Source of the DNA: Ruania alba
GTDB lineage: Bacteria; Actinomycetota; Actinomycetes; Actinomycetales; Beutenbergiaceae
Direction of reading: 5' to 3'
Assembly: GCF_900105765.1 (NCBI RefSeq)
Contig: NZ_FNTX01000002.1
Span: forward strand, 2,480,001 to 2,544,000
DNA: 64,000 bases
Part shown: positions 21,754 to 29,793 of the stretch, one piece after another
Layout of the letters: every line of letters starts with the position of its first letter
Position numbering within the stretch: the first letter of the stretch is position 1
Translations under genes and position numbers: made by a program
Notes under the pieces: generated by a model
Told to the model about the DNA's origin: nothing
Seen by the model: the letters and a program-made list of their open reading frames with translations, nothing else
The model's database searches: none

Positions 21754-22773
21754 ATGACGACGGCGACCCTCACTCACCCCCTGGCCTGGTGGGCCTGGGC
21801 GGCTGGGGTGACGGTCGCCGTCGTGCGCCTGCCCGCCGGGGCGGCGACAGGGCTGATCCTGCTGGCCGTGCTGCTCGTGGGCGTGACGTGCCGGGCGGAC
21901 TCGCCATGGGCGAAGGCGTTCCCGGCCGCGATCGCACTCGGCGCGGTCATCGTGGCGGTGCGCACCGGCTTCTACCTCCTGGTCGGGCTCCCGGACTCCA
22001 GCCCGGTGCTGTGGTCGTGGCCGCAGATCGACCTGCCCGGATGGTTCACCAACCTCTCACTCCTCGGCCCAGTGCACGCCGACGGCCTCACCAGTGCAGC
22101 ACTGACCGGGTTGTCCCTGGCCACGCTGGTGATCACGTTCGGCGCGGTCAACGCCATCGCGAACCCGCGCCTGGCGCTGCGGTGCCTGCCGGGATCGCTG
22201 CACCACCTCGGCACCGCCGCGGTGATCGCCGTGTCCGTCACCCCGCAACTGATCACCGCGATCGCGCGGGTCCGCCGGGCACAGGCGCTGCGCGGCGAGG
22301 TCAGGAGCGGGCTGCGGGCGTTCGCTGCCCGGCTGGTTCCCGTGCTCGCCGGAGCGCTCGACCAGGCGCTCGATCTGGCTGCCTCCATGGATTCGCGCGG
22401 GTACGCCCGCGTGCACCCGGATCACCGGGGTGGCCGCCGCGGCGTCACCGTGCTGGTGGGTGCCGCGCTGGTTGCCGCCATCGCCGGAACCTACGCCCTG
22501 CTCGATGCCAGTGCTCCTCGCGGCCTGGGTCTCGCCCTGCTGATCGGGGGTGCCGCAGTGGGAGCGGGAGCGTCAGTGCTGGCCTCCCGCGCGGTGGTGC
22601 GTACCCGCTACCGGCCGCTGCCGTGGGGCGTGCGGGCGTGGGTCGTGGCCGGAGTTGGTGCCCTCGCGCTCGTGGTCGCCCTCGCTGGACGTGCAGCCGG
22701 CACTGACCCGCTGCTGCTCGGCATCGTCGCGGCCGCGGCGCTCGCCGCCCCTGCCCTGACGGAGGCCGCATGA
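21754..22773 (+). CDS. ECF transporter transmembrane component (EcfT/CbiQ-like)
   Basis: A 339-residue integral membrane protein, about 6-8 segments, that couples the ATPases to the substrate-binding subunit. The two coupling motifs are seen as RVRRAQALRGE (about 170-180) and AASMDSRGYAR (about 209-219). Three hydrophobic segments follow the second motif, longer than a minimal EcfT. It overlaps the ATPase gene by 4 bases. The B12 riboswitch upstream points to cobalamin as cargo. Confidence 0.85.
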   Translation: MTTATLTHPLAWWAWAAGVTVAVVRLPAGAATGLILLAVLLVGVTCRADSPWAKAFPAAIALGAVIVAVRTGFYLLVGLPDSSPVLWSWPQIDLPGWFTNLSLLGPVHADGLTSAALTGLSLATLVITFGAVNAIANPRLALRCLPGSLHHLGTAAVIAVSVTPQLITAIARVRRAQALRGEVRSGLRAFAARLVPVLAGALDQALDLAASMDSRGYARVHPDHRGGRRGVTVLVGAALVAAIAGTYALLDASAPRGLGLALLIGGAAVGAGASVLASRAVVRTRYRPLPWGVRAWVVAGVGALALVVALAGRAAGTDPLLLGIVAAAALAAPALTEAA

Positions 22774-24326
22774 TCGAGATCGAGAATCTCACTGTCCGCT
22801 ACGGCGGCGAGCCCGTGCTGACCGAGGTGAGTGCCGTCGTCGCCGAGGGTGAGCTGTGCCTGGTGGTCGGCCCCACCGGATCGGGGAAGTCCACGCTCCT
22901 GGGCGCCGTCAGCGGCCGGGTGCCGCACCTGACCGGCGGGCAGGTCAGTGGCAGCGTGCGGGTGGCCGGGCGCGACACCCGCACCCACCAGCCCCGGGAC
23001 CTGGCGGACGTCGTCGGGGTGGTCGGGCAGGACCCGCAGGCGACCTTCGTCACCGAGACCGTCGCCGACGAGCTCGCCTTCACCATGGAGCAGCTCGGGG
23101 TGGCACCGGCGCTGATGCGGCGCCGCGTGGAGGAGGTGGCGGACCTGCTCGGACTGGCCGACCTGCGCGACCGAGCGCTGCACACCCTCTCCGGTGGGGA
23201 GCAGCAGCGGGTCGCGATCGGGGCCGTGCTGACCGCTCAGCCGCGGGTGCTGGTGCTCGACGAACCCACCTCCGCCCTCGACCCGGGAGCGGCCGAAGAT
23301 GTGCTCGCCGCCCTGGCCCGGTTGGTCCATGACGCCGGCGTCACGGTGCTGCTGGCCGAGCACCGGCTCGAGCGCGTCGTCGGTTTCGCGGACATGGTGA
23401 TCTCCCTCGACGGCGGCCGAGCCCACGCCGGCGACCCCGCCGAGGTGTTCGCCATCGCCCCCGTGGCACCGCCGGTGGTGCAGCTCGGCCGCGTGGCCGG
23501 CTGGCAGCCCGTGCCGCTCACCGTGCGAGAGGCACGACGGCGCAGCGCACCCCTGCGCGAGCGCCTCGGTTCGCCCGTGCTCCCCACGCGTGACCCCGGG
23601 GAGGCGGTGGTGACCGCCGAACGGGTGCGGGTGACCTACGACGGCATGATCGCAGTGGACGGCATCGATCTCGACGTTCGCTCTGGGCACGTGACTGCCG
23701 TGATGGGGCGCAACGGTGCCGGGAAGTCCTCACTGTTGTGGGCGCTCGCCGGGGCGCAGCGGCTCGAGAGCGGCCGCGTGCACGGGGATGAGCAGGCCGC
23801 ATTGGTGCCGCAGTCACCTGAGGACCTGCTCTACCTGCTCACCGTGGCGGCGGAGTGCCGCACTGCCGATGCCGACGCGGGTGCCGAGCCCGGGACCACC
23901 CGGAACCTGCTGGACGCGCTCGTGCCTGGCGTCGACGAGGAGGCCAACCCGCGCGATCTCTCCGAGGGGCAGCGGCTGGCGCTCGCGGTGGCGATCCAAC
24001 TGGCCCGCAGCCCGCAGGTGCTGCTGCTCGACGAACCTACGCGCGGGCTCGACTATGCCGCCAAGGAGCACCTCGTTGTGGTGCTGGAGGGGCTCGCGGA
24101 TGCCGGCCACGCGGTGGTGGTGGCCAGCCACGATGTGGAGTTCGTGGCGCAGGTGGCCGATCGGGTGGTGCAGCTGGCAGATGGTGGTGTGGTTGCCGAC
24201 GGACCTGTGCGGGAGGTGCTGGCCGACTCCGCGCTGCTCGCCCCGCAGGTAGCGAAGGTGCTCAGCCCACAGCCGTGGTTGACAGTGGGCGAAGTGAGCA
24301 CTGTGCTGGCCGAGGAGGAGCCGTGA
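22770..24326 (+). CDS. ECF transporter ATPase with two fused ABC domains
   Basis: A 518-residue protein in which two ATPase domains normally encoded separately (EcfA1/EcfA2) are fused. The first has Walker A GPTGSGKST (about 32-40), signature LSGGEQQR and Walker B VLVLDEPTSALD. The second has Walker A GRNGAGKSS, a shortened signature LSEGQRLAL and Walker B VLLLDEPTRGLD. It overlaps the EcfT gene before it and the S-component gene after it by 4 bases each. Confidence 0.92.
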   Translation: MIEIENLTVRYGGEPVLTEVSAVVAEGELCLVVGPTGSGKSTLLGAVSGRVPHLTGGQVSGSVRVAGRDTRTHQPRDLADVVGVVGQDPQATFVTETVADELAFTMEQLGVAPALMRRRVEEVADLLGLADLRDRALHTLSGGEQQRVAIGAVLTAQPRVLVLDEPTSALDPGAAEDVLAALARLVHDAGVTVLLAEHRLERVVGFADMVISLDGGRAHAGDPAEVFAIAPVAPPVVQLGRVAGWQPVPLTVREARRRSAPLRERLGSPVLPTRDPGEAVVTAERVRVTYDGMIAVDGIDLDVRSGHVTAVMGRNGAGKSSLLWALAGAQRLESGRVHGDEQAALVPQSPEDLLYLLTVAAECRTADADAGAEPGTTRNLLDALVPGVDEEANPRDLSEGQRLALAVAIQLARSPQVLLLDEPTRGLDYAAKEHLVVVLEGLADAGHAVVVASHDVEFVAQVADRVVQLADGGVVADGPVREVLADSALLAPQVAKVLSPQPWLTVGEVSTVLAEEEP

Positions 24327-25144
24327 GCGAACCGCGAGCGGCGGCTCTGCCTCTCTCACCGAGGCTGGCACTCGCACTGGTCGCGGTGAGCATGCTCGGT
24401 GTCCTCGCCTTCGCGTGGCCGCTCTTCCTCGACGCAGGTGCGGCCCTCGACGACGAGGCAGCCGCGCCGATCGTGCTCGGTGTGGTGCTGGCGGCCTCGC
24501 TGCTGGTGGTGGCGATCGCCGTCAGTGACGGTGGGATGGACACCCGTGCGGTGGCGATGCTCGGCCTGCTGTCGGCAGTGGGGGCACTGATCCGCCCGAT
24601 CGCCGCGGGAACCGGGGGAGTGGAGACCGTGTTCGTGCTGCTCGTGCTCGGTGGCCGGGTGTTCGGGCCGGGGTTCGGTTTCCTGCTCGGCGGTACCACG
24701 CTGTTCGCTTCTGCCCTGCTCACCGGTGGGGTGGGGCCGTGGCTGCCGTACCAGATGCTGGGTGCGGCGTGGGTGGGGCTGGGGGCCGGGCTGCTGCCGG
24801 ACTGCATCGGACGGATCCGGGTGCGCGGCATCGCGGAGCTTGCAATGCTGGCGCTCTACGGAGCGGTCGCCTCGGTGCTGTTCGGAGTGGCGATGAATCT
24901 CTCGTTCTGGCCGTTTCTGCTCGGTGGGGCCACCGAGATCTCCTTCGTGCCGGGTGGTCCGCTGATCGAGAACCTCACCCGATTCCTCACCTACAGCGTG
25001 GTGACCTCGTTGCCGTGGGATCTGACCCGGGCGATCACCACGGTGCTGGGGATCGCCGTGGCGGGGCATGCCGTGCTGCTGACGCTGCGGCGTGCGGCAC
25101 GGCGGGCGGTTTTCGGGAGGAGAGTTGATGTGGCCGGAAGTTGA
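24323..25144 (+). CDS. ECF transporter substrate-binding (S) component, predicted cobalamin-specific
   Basis: A 273-residue membrane protein with about 7 hydrophobic segments. It starts at a GTG overlapping the ATPase stop and preceded by GAGGAGG. The GRVFGPGFGFLLGGTTLF and WLPYQMLGAAWVGLGAGLLP segments resemble S components of the CbrT/QueT-like group. Specificity for cobalamin is inferred from the riboswitch and the adjacent adenosyltransferase, not from binding residues. Confidence 0.82.
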   Translation: MSEPRAAALPLSPRLALALVAVSMLGVLAFAWPLFLDAGAALDDEAAAPIVLGVVLAASLLVVAIAVSDGGMDTRAVAMLGLLSAVGALIRPIAAGTGGVETVFVLLVLGGRVFGPGFGFLLGGTTLFASALLTGGVGPWLPYQMLGAAWVGLGAGLLPDCIGRIRVRGIAELAMLALYGAVASVLFGVAMNLSFWPFLLGGATEISFVPGGPLIENLTRFLTYSVVTSLPWDLTRAITTVLGIAVAGHAVLLTLRRAARRAVFGRRVDVAGS

Positions 25145-25160
25145 AAGCCGCGAACGCGCA

Positions 25161-25178
25161 CGGTGGCGTCGACCACCG
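25161..25178. terminator. short hairpin between convergent genes
   Basis: CGGTGG and CCACCG arms with a 6-base loop lie between the stops of the ECF S component and the ctaG-like gene. It is weak and lacks a T run; a bidirectional terminator role is only suggested by position. Confidence 0.3.
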
Positions 25179-25196
25179 GTCGGGACGGTCAGGAAC

Positions 25197-26162
25197 TCAA
25201 TGCTTCGCGTCGAGGCTACGGAGGTACCTGTTGTAGTCGTCGAGTTCGTGGCTGCTGCTTTCGTCCTGGTCGAGCTTTGCCATCTGGCGGTTCTCGTCCT
25301 TGAACCATCGCGAGGCAAGGATGAGCAGCATCACCAGACCTGGGAGCTCGCCGTAGGACCATGCCAGCGCGCCGGCCAGCTGTTGGTCGTCCAGGACGTC
25401 CACGCCCCAGGAAGCCGGCGGGTCGGTGAAGGCCTCGACCATTGGATACTTGCTCATCATCAGGATGACCCCGAAGAACGCATGAGTCGGCATCTCGATC
25501 AGTAGGTGCGCCGCGCGGCCCAGGTTGCTGTGGCTGTGGGGGAGCGGGTCCTCCGACAGGATGGGCACGGTGAACAGGATGCCCGCGACCAGGAACAGCA
25601 GTTCTAGGCCAATGTGACCTTGCGTGGTCCTCAGCAGCATGGTGGCGAGGTCGCTGAAGTACAGGCCGTAGAAGCACAGGAGGAACAGGGGAATCATCAA
25701 GGCTGGGTGGAGTATGACCGCGCCGACGCCGCTTCGGAGGGCTCCGCGTGCGCCAACCAATACGACCCGTCCCAGTCGGTGATGAGGCGTGGCTCGCAGC
25801 AAGAGGGTCCCAGGTCGACCCAGGACGAGCAAAGGCGGAACAGCCATCATGAGTGTCAGTTGCTGGAACATGAACACGGAGAACATCCGGGTGCCGTACC
25901 CCTCCACGTTGCCGCTCATCACTATGACGAGGACGGCGCAGCCCGACAGAAACGAGAGGGTAGCCCATGGAGACCAGCGCCGATCGGCACGCCACAGTCG
26001 GAGTGCCCCTGCCAGGTACAGCCCCCCAGCCAAGGCTCCGATCACCGGAAGGACCGGCAGCGGGTGCAGCGTGAGATCCAAGTAGCTCTGCCACGACGGT
26101 GGCACCGCAGGTATCCACATGGAACGGTCGGCCCCGAACGGGGGAAGTGAAAGCATGGTCAT
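25197..26162 (-). CDS. cytochrome c oxidase assembly factor CtaG-like membrane protein
   Basis: A 321-residue protein with about 7-8 membrane segments, matching the caa3-type CtaG family that helps deliver copper or assemble cytochrome oxidase. Features are GNVEGYGTRMFSVFMFQQL, LHPALMIPLFLLCFYGLYF, and conserved histidines in EDPLPHSHS and EMPTHAFFG. The C-terminal tail is charged and cytoplasmic. No copper chaperone or oxidase gene lies nearby. Base composition is lower in GC than its neighbours (60% in one counted 60-base line), so acquisition is possible. Confidence 0.85.
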   Translation of the reverse strand: MTMLSLPPFGADRSMWIPAVPPSWQSYLDLTLHPLPVLPVIGALAGGLYLAGALRLWRADRRWSPWATLSFLSGCAVLVIVMSGNVEGYGTRMFSVFMFQQLTLMMAVPPLLVLGRPGTLLLRATPHHRLGRVVLVGARGALRSGVGAVILHPALMIPLFLLCFYGLYFSDLATMLLRTTQGHIGLELLFLVAGILFTVPILSEDPLPHSHSNLGRAAHLLIEMPTHAFFGVILMMSKYPMVEAFTDPPASWGVDVLDDQQLAGALAWSYGELPGLVMLLILASRWFKDENRQMAKLDQDESSSHELDDYNRYLRSLDAKH

Positions 26163-26204
26163 CCGAACTCGACGAAGAGGATCATTTGCCAGCGGGCTCG
26201 TGCC

Positions 26205-26282
26205 GACGAGACAACGCCGAGAGTTCGGCGAGCCGGATATTGTCTCGTCGCTCCACCACGCACAGGTACATCAACCTACCTG
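26205..26282. promoter_or_regulatory. nested inverted repeats upstream of ctaG-like and pxp genes
   Basis: GACGAGACAA (26205-26214) pairs perfectly with 26240-26249 and encloses a second hairpin CGCCGA/TCGGCG (26215-26220 and 26225-26230). A separate CAGGTA/TACCTG repeat occupies 26263-26282. They lie in the 235-base divergent gap between the ctaG-like gene and pxpA; an operator role is plausible but unproven. No other feature was seen in this gap. Confidence 0.4.
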
Positions 26283-26397
26283 TGAGGCACTGATGTCGCT
26301 GGCGTTCGGACCGGTCCGATGCTCATCAGGTCAATGGTGAGCGACCCTGTATGGTTCCGCCGTGTTCCTGCTGAGGGCCTCGTGGGATCATTCGGCC

Positions 26398-27141
26398 ATG
26401 GATGCGGCAACGCTTGACATCAACGCCGACCTCGGTGAAGGGGTGGGTGACGACGCTGCCATGCTCGCCGTCGTCACCAGCGCGAACATCGCCTGCGGTG
26501 GGCATGCCGGGGACGCCGACACGATGACGGCCACCTGCGCGGCGGCACTGTCCCAGGGGGTCCGGATCGGGGCACACCCGGCCTATCCGGACCGGGAGAA
26601 CTTCGGGCGCGTGCCCGTGACGATCGGGGAGGCAGCCTTGGTCGAGGAGTTGCGCATCCAGGTGCGCAACCTCATCGAGGCGGCGGCCGCCGTCGGGGCA
26701 CGGGTGAGTTATCTGAAGTCGCATGGGGCGCTGTACCACGCGGCTACCCGCGATCCCGGGCATGCCCGTGCAGTGGTGACTGTTGCTGCCGAGGCGGGGC
26801 TCGCCGTCGTCGGCCCGCCCGGCGCGCTCGTGCTCGACCTGGCCCGGGCGGCGGGCCTGGCCGCGGTGCCGGAGGGTTTCGCCGATCGGGGGTACACAGC
26901 GACCGGAGCGCTCCTTCCGCGAGGGGAGCCCGGCGCCGTGCTCCACGATGCCGAGGAGATCGCGGAGCGAGTGGCTCACCTGGTGCGCACCGGCGCGGTG
27001 ATCGCCGACGACGGTACCCCCGTCCCGCTGGACGTGCGCACCCTGTGCGTGCACGGGGACACCCCCGACGCCGTCACGATCGCCACGCGTGTGCGTGCCG
27101 CTCTCGACGCAGCTGGTCTGAGCCCGGAGCCGTTTACATGA
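26398..27141 (+). CDS. pxpA: 5-oxoprolinase subunit A
   Basis: A 247-residue LamB/YcsF-family protein. With PxpB and PxpC it opens 5-oxoproline to glutamate using ATP, clearing a damage product of glutamine and glutamate. Signature segments are INADLGEG (about 8-15), NIACGGHAGD, GAHPAYPDRENFGR, LKSHGALYH and the C-terminal LCVHGDTPDAV. ATG 26398 gives the standard N terminus; a GTG 12 codons earlier is open. It is the first gene of pxpABC and overlaps pxpB by 4 bases. Confidence 0.93.
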   Translation: MDAATLDINADLGEGVGDDAAMLAVVTSANIACGGHAGDADTMTATCAAALSQGVRIGAHPAYPDRENFGRVPVTIGEAALVEELRIQVRNLIEAAAAVGARVSYLKSHGALYHAATRDPGHARAVVTVAAEAGLAVVGPPGALVLDLARAAGLAAVPEGFADRGYTATGALLPRGEPGAVLHDAEEIAERVAHLVRTGAVIADDGTPVPLDVRTLCVHGDTPDAVTIATRVRAALDAAGLSPEPFT

Positions 27142-27788
27142 GTGCCGTCCCCATAATCCGGGCGCTGCCGTGCGGGGAGCGGGCCGTCCTGCTCGAGGTG
27201 GAGGACCTGACGGCGGTGCACGCCCTCACCCGGTCGCTGCACGAGGCCAGGGCACGTGGCGAGCTGAGCGGCGTGATCGACGTGGTGCCGGCCACCCGCA
27301 CGGTGCTGGTGACGGTGAGCGACCCCGCCGCGCTTGCGCGCGTGGCCGCACTCGCACAGAACACAGTGTCGGCCGGCAGCACAGAGGCGCCGGCGGTCCA
27401 GGACGATGAAGCAGTCGTGATCGAGGTCCGCTACGACGGCCCGGACCTGGAGGACGTCGCCCGCCTGACCGGGCTCAGCGCGGCCGAGGTGATCGCCCGG
27501 CACACGGCCGCGACCTATACGGCCGACTTCCTCGGGTTCGCACCTGGCTTCGCCTACCTTTCTGGGCTCGACCCGTCCCTGCACGTGTCCCGGCTGGAGA
27601 GTCCGCGTCCGTCGGTGCCCGCTGGTGCGGTCGCCATCGCCGGTGACAAGTCCGCGGTGTACCCGCGTTCCTCGCCAGGCGGTTGGCGGCTGCTGGGCCA
27701 CACCGACGCCGTGCTCTTCGACCATGAGGCGGACCCGCCGGCACTGCTGCGTGCGGGGACCCGGGTCCGGTTCCGGGAGGTGGACTGA
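27138..27788 (+). CDS. pxpB: 5-oxoprolinase subunit B
   Basis: A 216-residue KipI/PxpB-family subunit that carries the ATP-dependent part of 5-oxoproline hydrolysis with PxpC. Family marks are the N-terminal GERAVLLEV, the central FLGFAPGFAYLSGLD, PRPSVPAGAVAIAG and the SPGGWRLLGHTD segment. It overlaps both neighbours (ATGA with pxpA, TGATG with pxpC). Confidence 0.93.
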   Translation: MSAVPIIRALPCGERAVLLEVEDLTAVHALTRSLHEARARGELSGVIDVVPATRTVLVTVSDPAALARVAALAQNTVSAGSTEAPAVQDDEAVVIEVRYDGPDLEDVARLTGLSAAEVIARHTAATYTADFLGFAPGFAYLSGLDPSLHVSRLESPRPSVPAGAVAIAGDKSAVYPRSSPGGWRLLGHTDAVLFDHEADPPALLRAGTRVRFREVD

Positions 27789-28639
27789 TGCTGCGGGTGC
27801 TCGACGCCGGGCTGGTCCTCATCGAGGACCTCGGTCGCGCCGGCCACGCGGCCTCCGGGGTGCCGGTCTCCGGGGCGGCCGACCGGGGTGCGCTCGTCGC
27901 CGCGAACCGGCGCCTCGGCAATCCCGACGATGCGGCTGCTCTGGAGGTGATGCTGGGCCGGTTGCACCTGCGCGCCGAGCAAGAGGCACTCGTCACCCTT
28001 GCCGGCGCACCGGCGCCACTGAGGGCTGACGGGATGGTGCACCCACCCGGGGCCGTGGTGGTGCTGCCGGCAGGCGCCGAGCTCGTGCTGCGGCCACCGC
28101 CGTGGGGACTGCGCAGTTACCTGGCGGTCCGCGGCGGTCTCGACGTGCCGCTCGTGCTGGGGTCGGCTAGTCACGACGTCCTCTCCGGGCTCGGGCCTCC
28201 GCCGGTGCGGGCCGGGGACGTGCTCGGTGTTGCTCCCGCGCACCGGCCCGTGCCGACCGCAGATGTCGAGCTTGGCTCGGAGCACACCCCGTTCCTGTTG
28301 GACGTGTGCCCGGGGCCTCGACGGGACTGGTTCACCACGGCGGCAGTGGCGACGTTCCTGTCCGAGCCGTACACGGTGACCGACACCGGTGACAGGGTGG
28401 GGGTGCGACTCAATGGCCCGGACCTGGAGCGCGAGCGCAGCGGCGAACTGCTCTCCGAGGGTGTGGTGCGGGGAAGCGTGCAGGTCCCACCGGACGGGAA
28501 GCCGCTGATCTTCGGGCCCGACCACCCCGTCACCGGTGGCTATCCGGTGATCGGAGTGCTCACTGAAGCAGCGGCGGATGCAGTCGGACAGCTGCGGCCT
28601 GGCCAGCAGATCCGGTTCCGGCACCGGGGGTGGGAGTGA
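27788..28639 (+). CDS. pxpC: 5-oxoprolinase subunit C
   Basis: A 283-residue KipA/PxpC-family subunit. Diagnostic stretches are VLIEDLGRAGHAASGVPVSG near the N terminus, NPDDAAALEV, YLAVRGGLDVPLVLGSAS and the C-terminal PVTGGYPVIGVL. It shares one base with the pxpB stop, so the three subunits are translated together. Confidence 0.93.
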   Translation: MLRVLDAGLVLIEDLGRAGHAASGVPVSGAADRGALVAANRRLGNPDDAAALEVMLGRLHLRAEQEALVTLAGAPAPLRADGMVHPPGAVVVLPAGAELVLRPPPWGLRSYLAVRGGLDVPLVLGSASHDVLSGLGPPPVRAGDVLGVAPAHRPVPTADVELGSEHTPFLLDVCPGPRRDWFTTAAVATFLSEPYTVTDTGDRVGVRLNGPDLERERSGELLSEGVVRGSVQVPPDGKPLIFGPDHPVTGGYPVIGVLTEAAADAVGQLRPGQQIRFRHRGWE

Positions 28640-28703
28640 TATTCACCGGGCCCTGCGGGCGCATTCGCCTCGCACAGGGGCGAGCCGGCGAGCCGGGCAT
28701 TAT

Positions 28704-28725
28704 ACATCCGAATTATCTCGGATGT
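28704..28725. promoter_or_regulatory. inverted repeat upstream of the repeat-protein gene
   Basis: ACATCCGA and its complement (arms 28704-28711 and 28718-28725, 6-base AT-rich spacer) lie in the 190-base gap after pxpC. It could be an operator for the repeat-protein gene or a weak terminator for pxpABC. Confidence 0.35.
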
Positions 28726-28829
28726 GCTCACAACGGTAGCGGACACCCTGGATGCGCGATAACAATTGAGTAACGCGTCGATCGGCGCGTTCGGTATCGG
28801 TCCAGCGGGCCTCGATCGCAGGAGGGCAC

Positions 28830-29696
28830 ATGAACGAGAACACGTACGGAGCGAATGAGGCGAACGAACCGAACCAGGGTGGTTTCGGGAGCGAGCGCGG
28901 TCAGCAGGGTGGCTTTGGTGGTGACCAGCAGCAGGGTGGCCAGCAGGGTGGCTTTGGTGGTGACCAGCAGCAGGGTGGCCAGCAGGGTGGTTACGGGAGT
29001 GACTCTGGTCAGGAGCGGTCCGGTGGTTACGGGAGTGATTCCGGTGGCCAGCAGCAGGGTGGCCAGCAGGGTGGTTACGGGAGTGACTCCGGTCAGGAGC
29101 GGTCCGGTGGTTACGGGAGTGACTCCGGTCAGGAGCGGTCCGGTGGTTACGGGAGTGATTCCGGTGGCCAGCAGCAGGGTGGCTTCGGTGGTGGCGAGCA
29201 GTCCGGTGGCCAGCAGGGTGGTTACGGGAGTGACTCCGGTCAGGAGCGGTCCGGTGGTTACGGGAGTGATTCCGGTGGCCAGCAGCAGGGTGGCTTCGGT
29301 GGTGGCGAGCAGTCCGGTGGCCAGCAGGGTGGTTACGGGAGTGACTCCGGTCAGGAGCGGTCCGGTGGTTATGGGAGTGATTCCGGTGGCCAGCAGCAGG
29401 GTGGCTTCGGTGGTGGCGAGCAGTCCGGTGGCCAGCAGGGTGGCTATGGGAGTGACTCCGGTCAGGAGCGGTCCGGTGGTTATGGGAGTGATTCCGGTGG
29501 CCAGCAGCAGGGTGGCTTCGGTGGTGGCGAGCAGTCCGGTGGCCAGCAGGGTGGCTATGGGAGTGACTCCGGTCAGGAGCGGTCCGGTGGTTACGGGAGT
29601 GATTCCGGTGACCAGCAGCAGGGCGGCTTTGGTGGCGACCAGCAGCAGGGTGGCCAGCAGGGCGGCTACGGGCGTGACTCGGACTCCAACTTCTGA
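28830..29696 (+). CDS. Gly/Gln/Tyr-rich low-complexity tandem-repeat protein
   Basis: A 288-residue protein made almost entirely of Gly, Gln, Ser, Tyr, Asp, Glu and Arg. After a short asparagine-rich start and four GGFG-type units, it repeats GGYGSDSG thirteen times, mostly as pairs followed by GQQQGGFGGGEQSGGQQ. There is no signal peptide, membrane segment or folded domain, so it should be disordered. Evenly spaced tyrosines in a Gly/Ser/Gln background resemble FUS/hnRNP-type domains that form condensates. A strong AGGAGG box 5 bases before the ATG suggests high expression, and a terminator follows. The role is unknown; stress protection, condensate or surface-matrix functions are guesses. 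Confidence 0.8.
   Translation: MNENTYGANEANEPNQGGFGSERGQQGGFGGDQQQGGQQGGFGGDQQQGGQQGGYGSDSGQERSGGYGSDSGGQQQGGQQGGYGSDSGQERSGGYGSDSGQERSGGYGSDSGGQQQGGFGGGEQSGGQQGGYGSDSGQERSGGYGSDSGGQQQGGFGGGEQSGGQQGGYGSDSGQERSGGYGSDSGGQQQGGFGGGEQSGGQQGGYGSDSGQERSGGYGSDSGGQQQGGFGGGEQSGGQQGGYGSDSGQERSGGYGSDSGDQQQGGFGGDQQQGGQQGGYGRDSDSNF
29109..29640. repeat. 111-base in-frame tandem repeat array
   Basis: Four full 37-codon units begin at 29109, 29220, 29331 and 29442, followed by a diverging partial unit from 29553. Units differ at only a few positions (for example TTAC versus TTAT or CTAT for tyrosine), so expansion or homogenisation was recent. Shorter precursor repeats cover 28870-29108. Confidence 0.9.
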
Positions 29697-29716
29697 CACC
29701 CCTGAGCTGAACCGCT

Positions 29717-29755
29717 GAGACGCGCCCGGGCCGGATGGCCCGGGCGCGTCTCCTT
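29717..29755 (+). terminator. rho-independent terminator
   Basis: A perfect 16-base stem (29717-29732 with 29737-29752), GGAT loop, followed by CTTT. It lies 20 bases after the repeat-protein stop and before the convergent sugar transporter operon. Confidence 0.85.
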
Positions 29756-29793
29756 TCGGCAGCAGTGTCGCTGCTGTCGCCGCATCGGTTCGC

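Noticed and set aside
26119-26340. Small frames in the gap between the ctaG-like gene and pxpA
   Set aside because: No ribosome binding site, no conserved pattern, and they overlap palindromic regulatory-looking DNA.
28870-29640. Possible CRISPR array
   Set aside because: Repeat units are 111 bases, in frame and contiguous without unique spacers; they encode a repeat protein.
28728-29699. A 323-codon open frame antisense to the repeat protein (Leu/Thr/Val-Pro repeats)
   Set aside because: It is the mirror of the sense repeat; the sense frame has an ideal ribosome binding site, a terminator and sensible composition.
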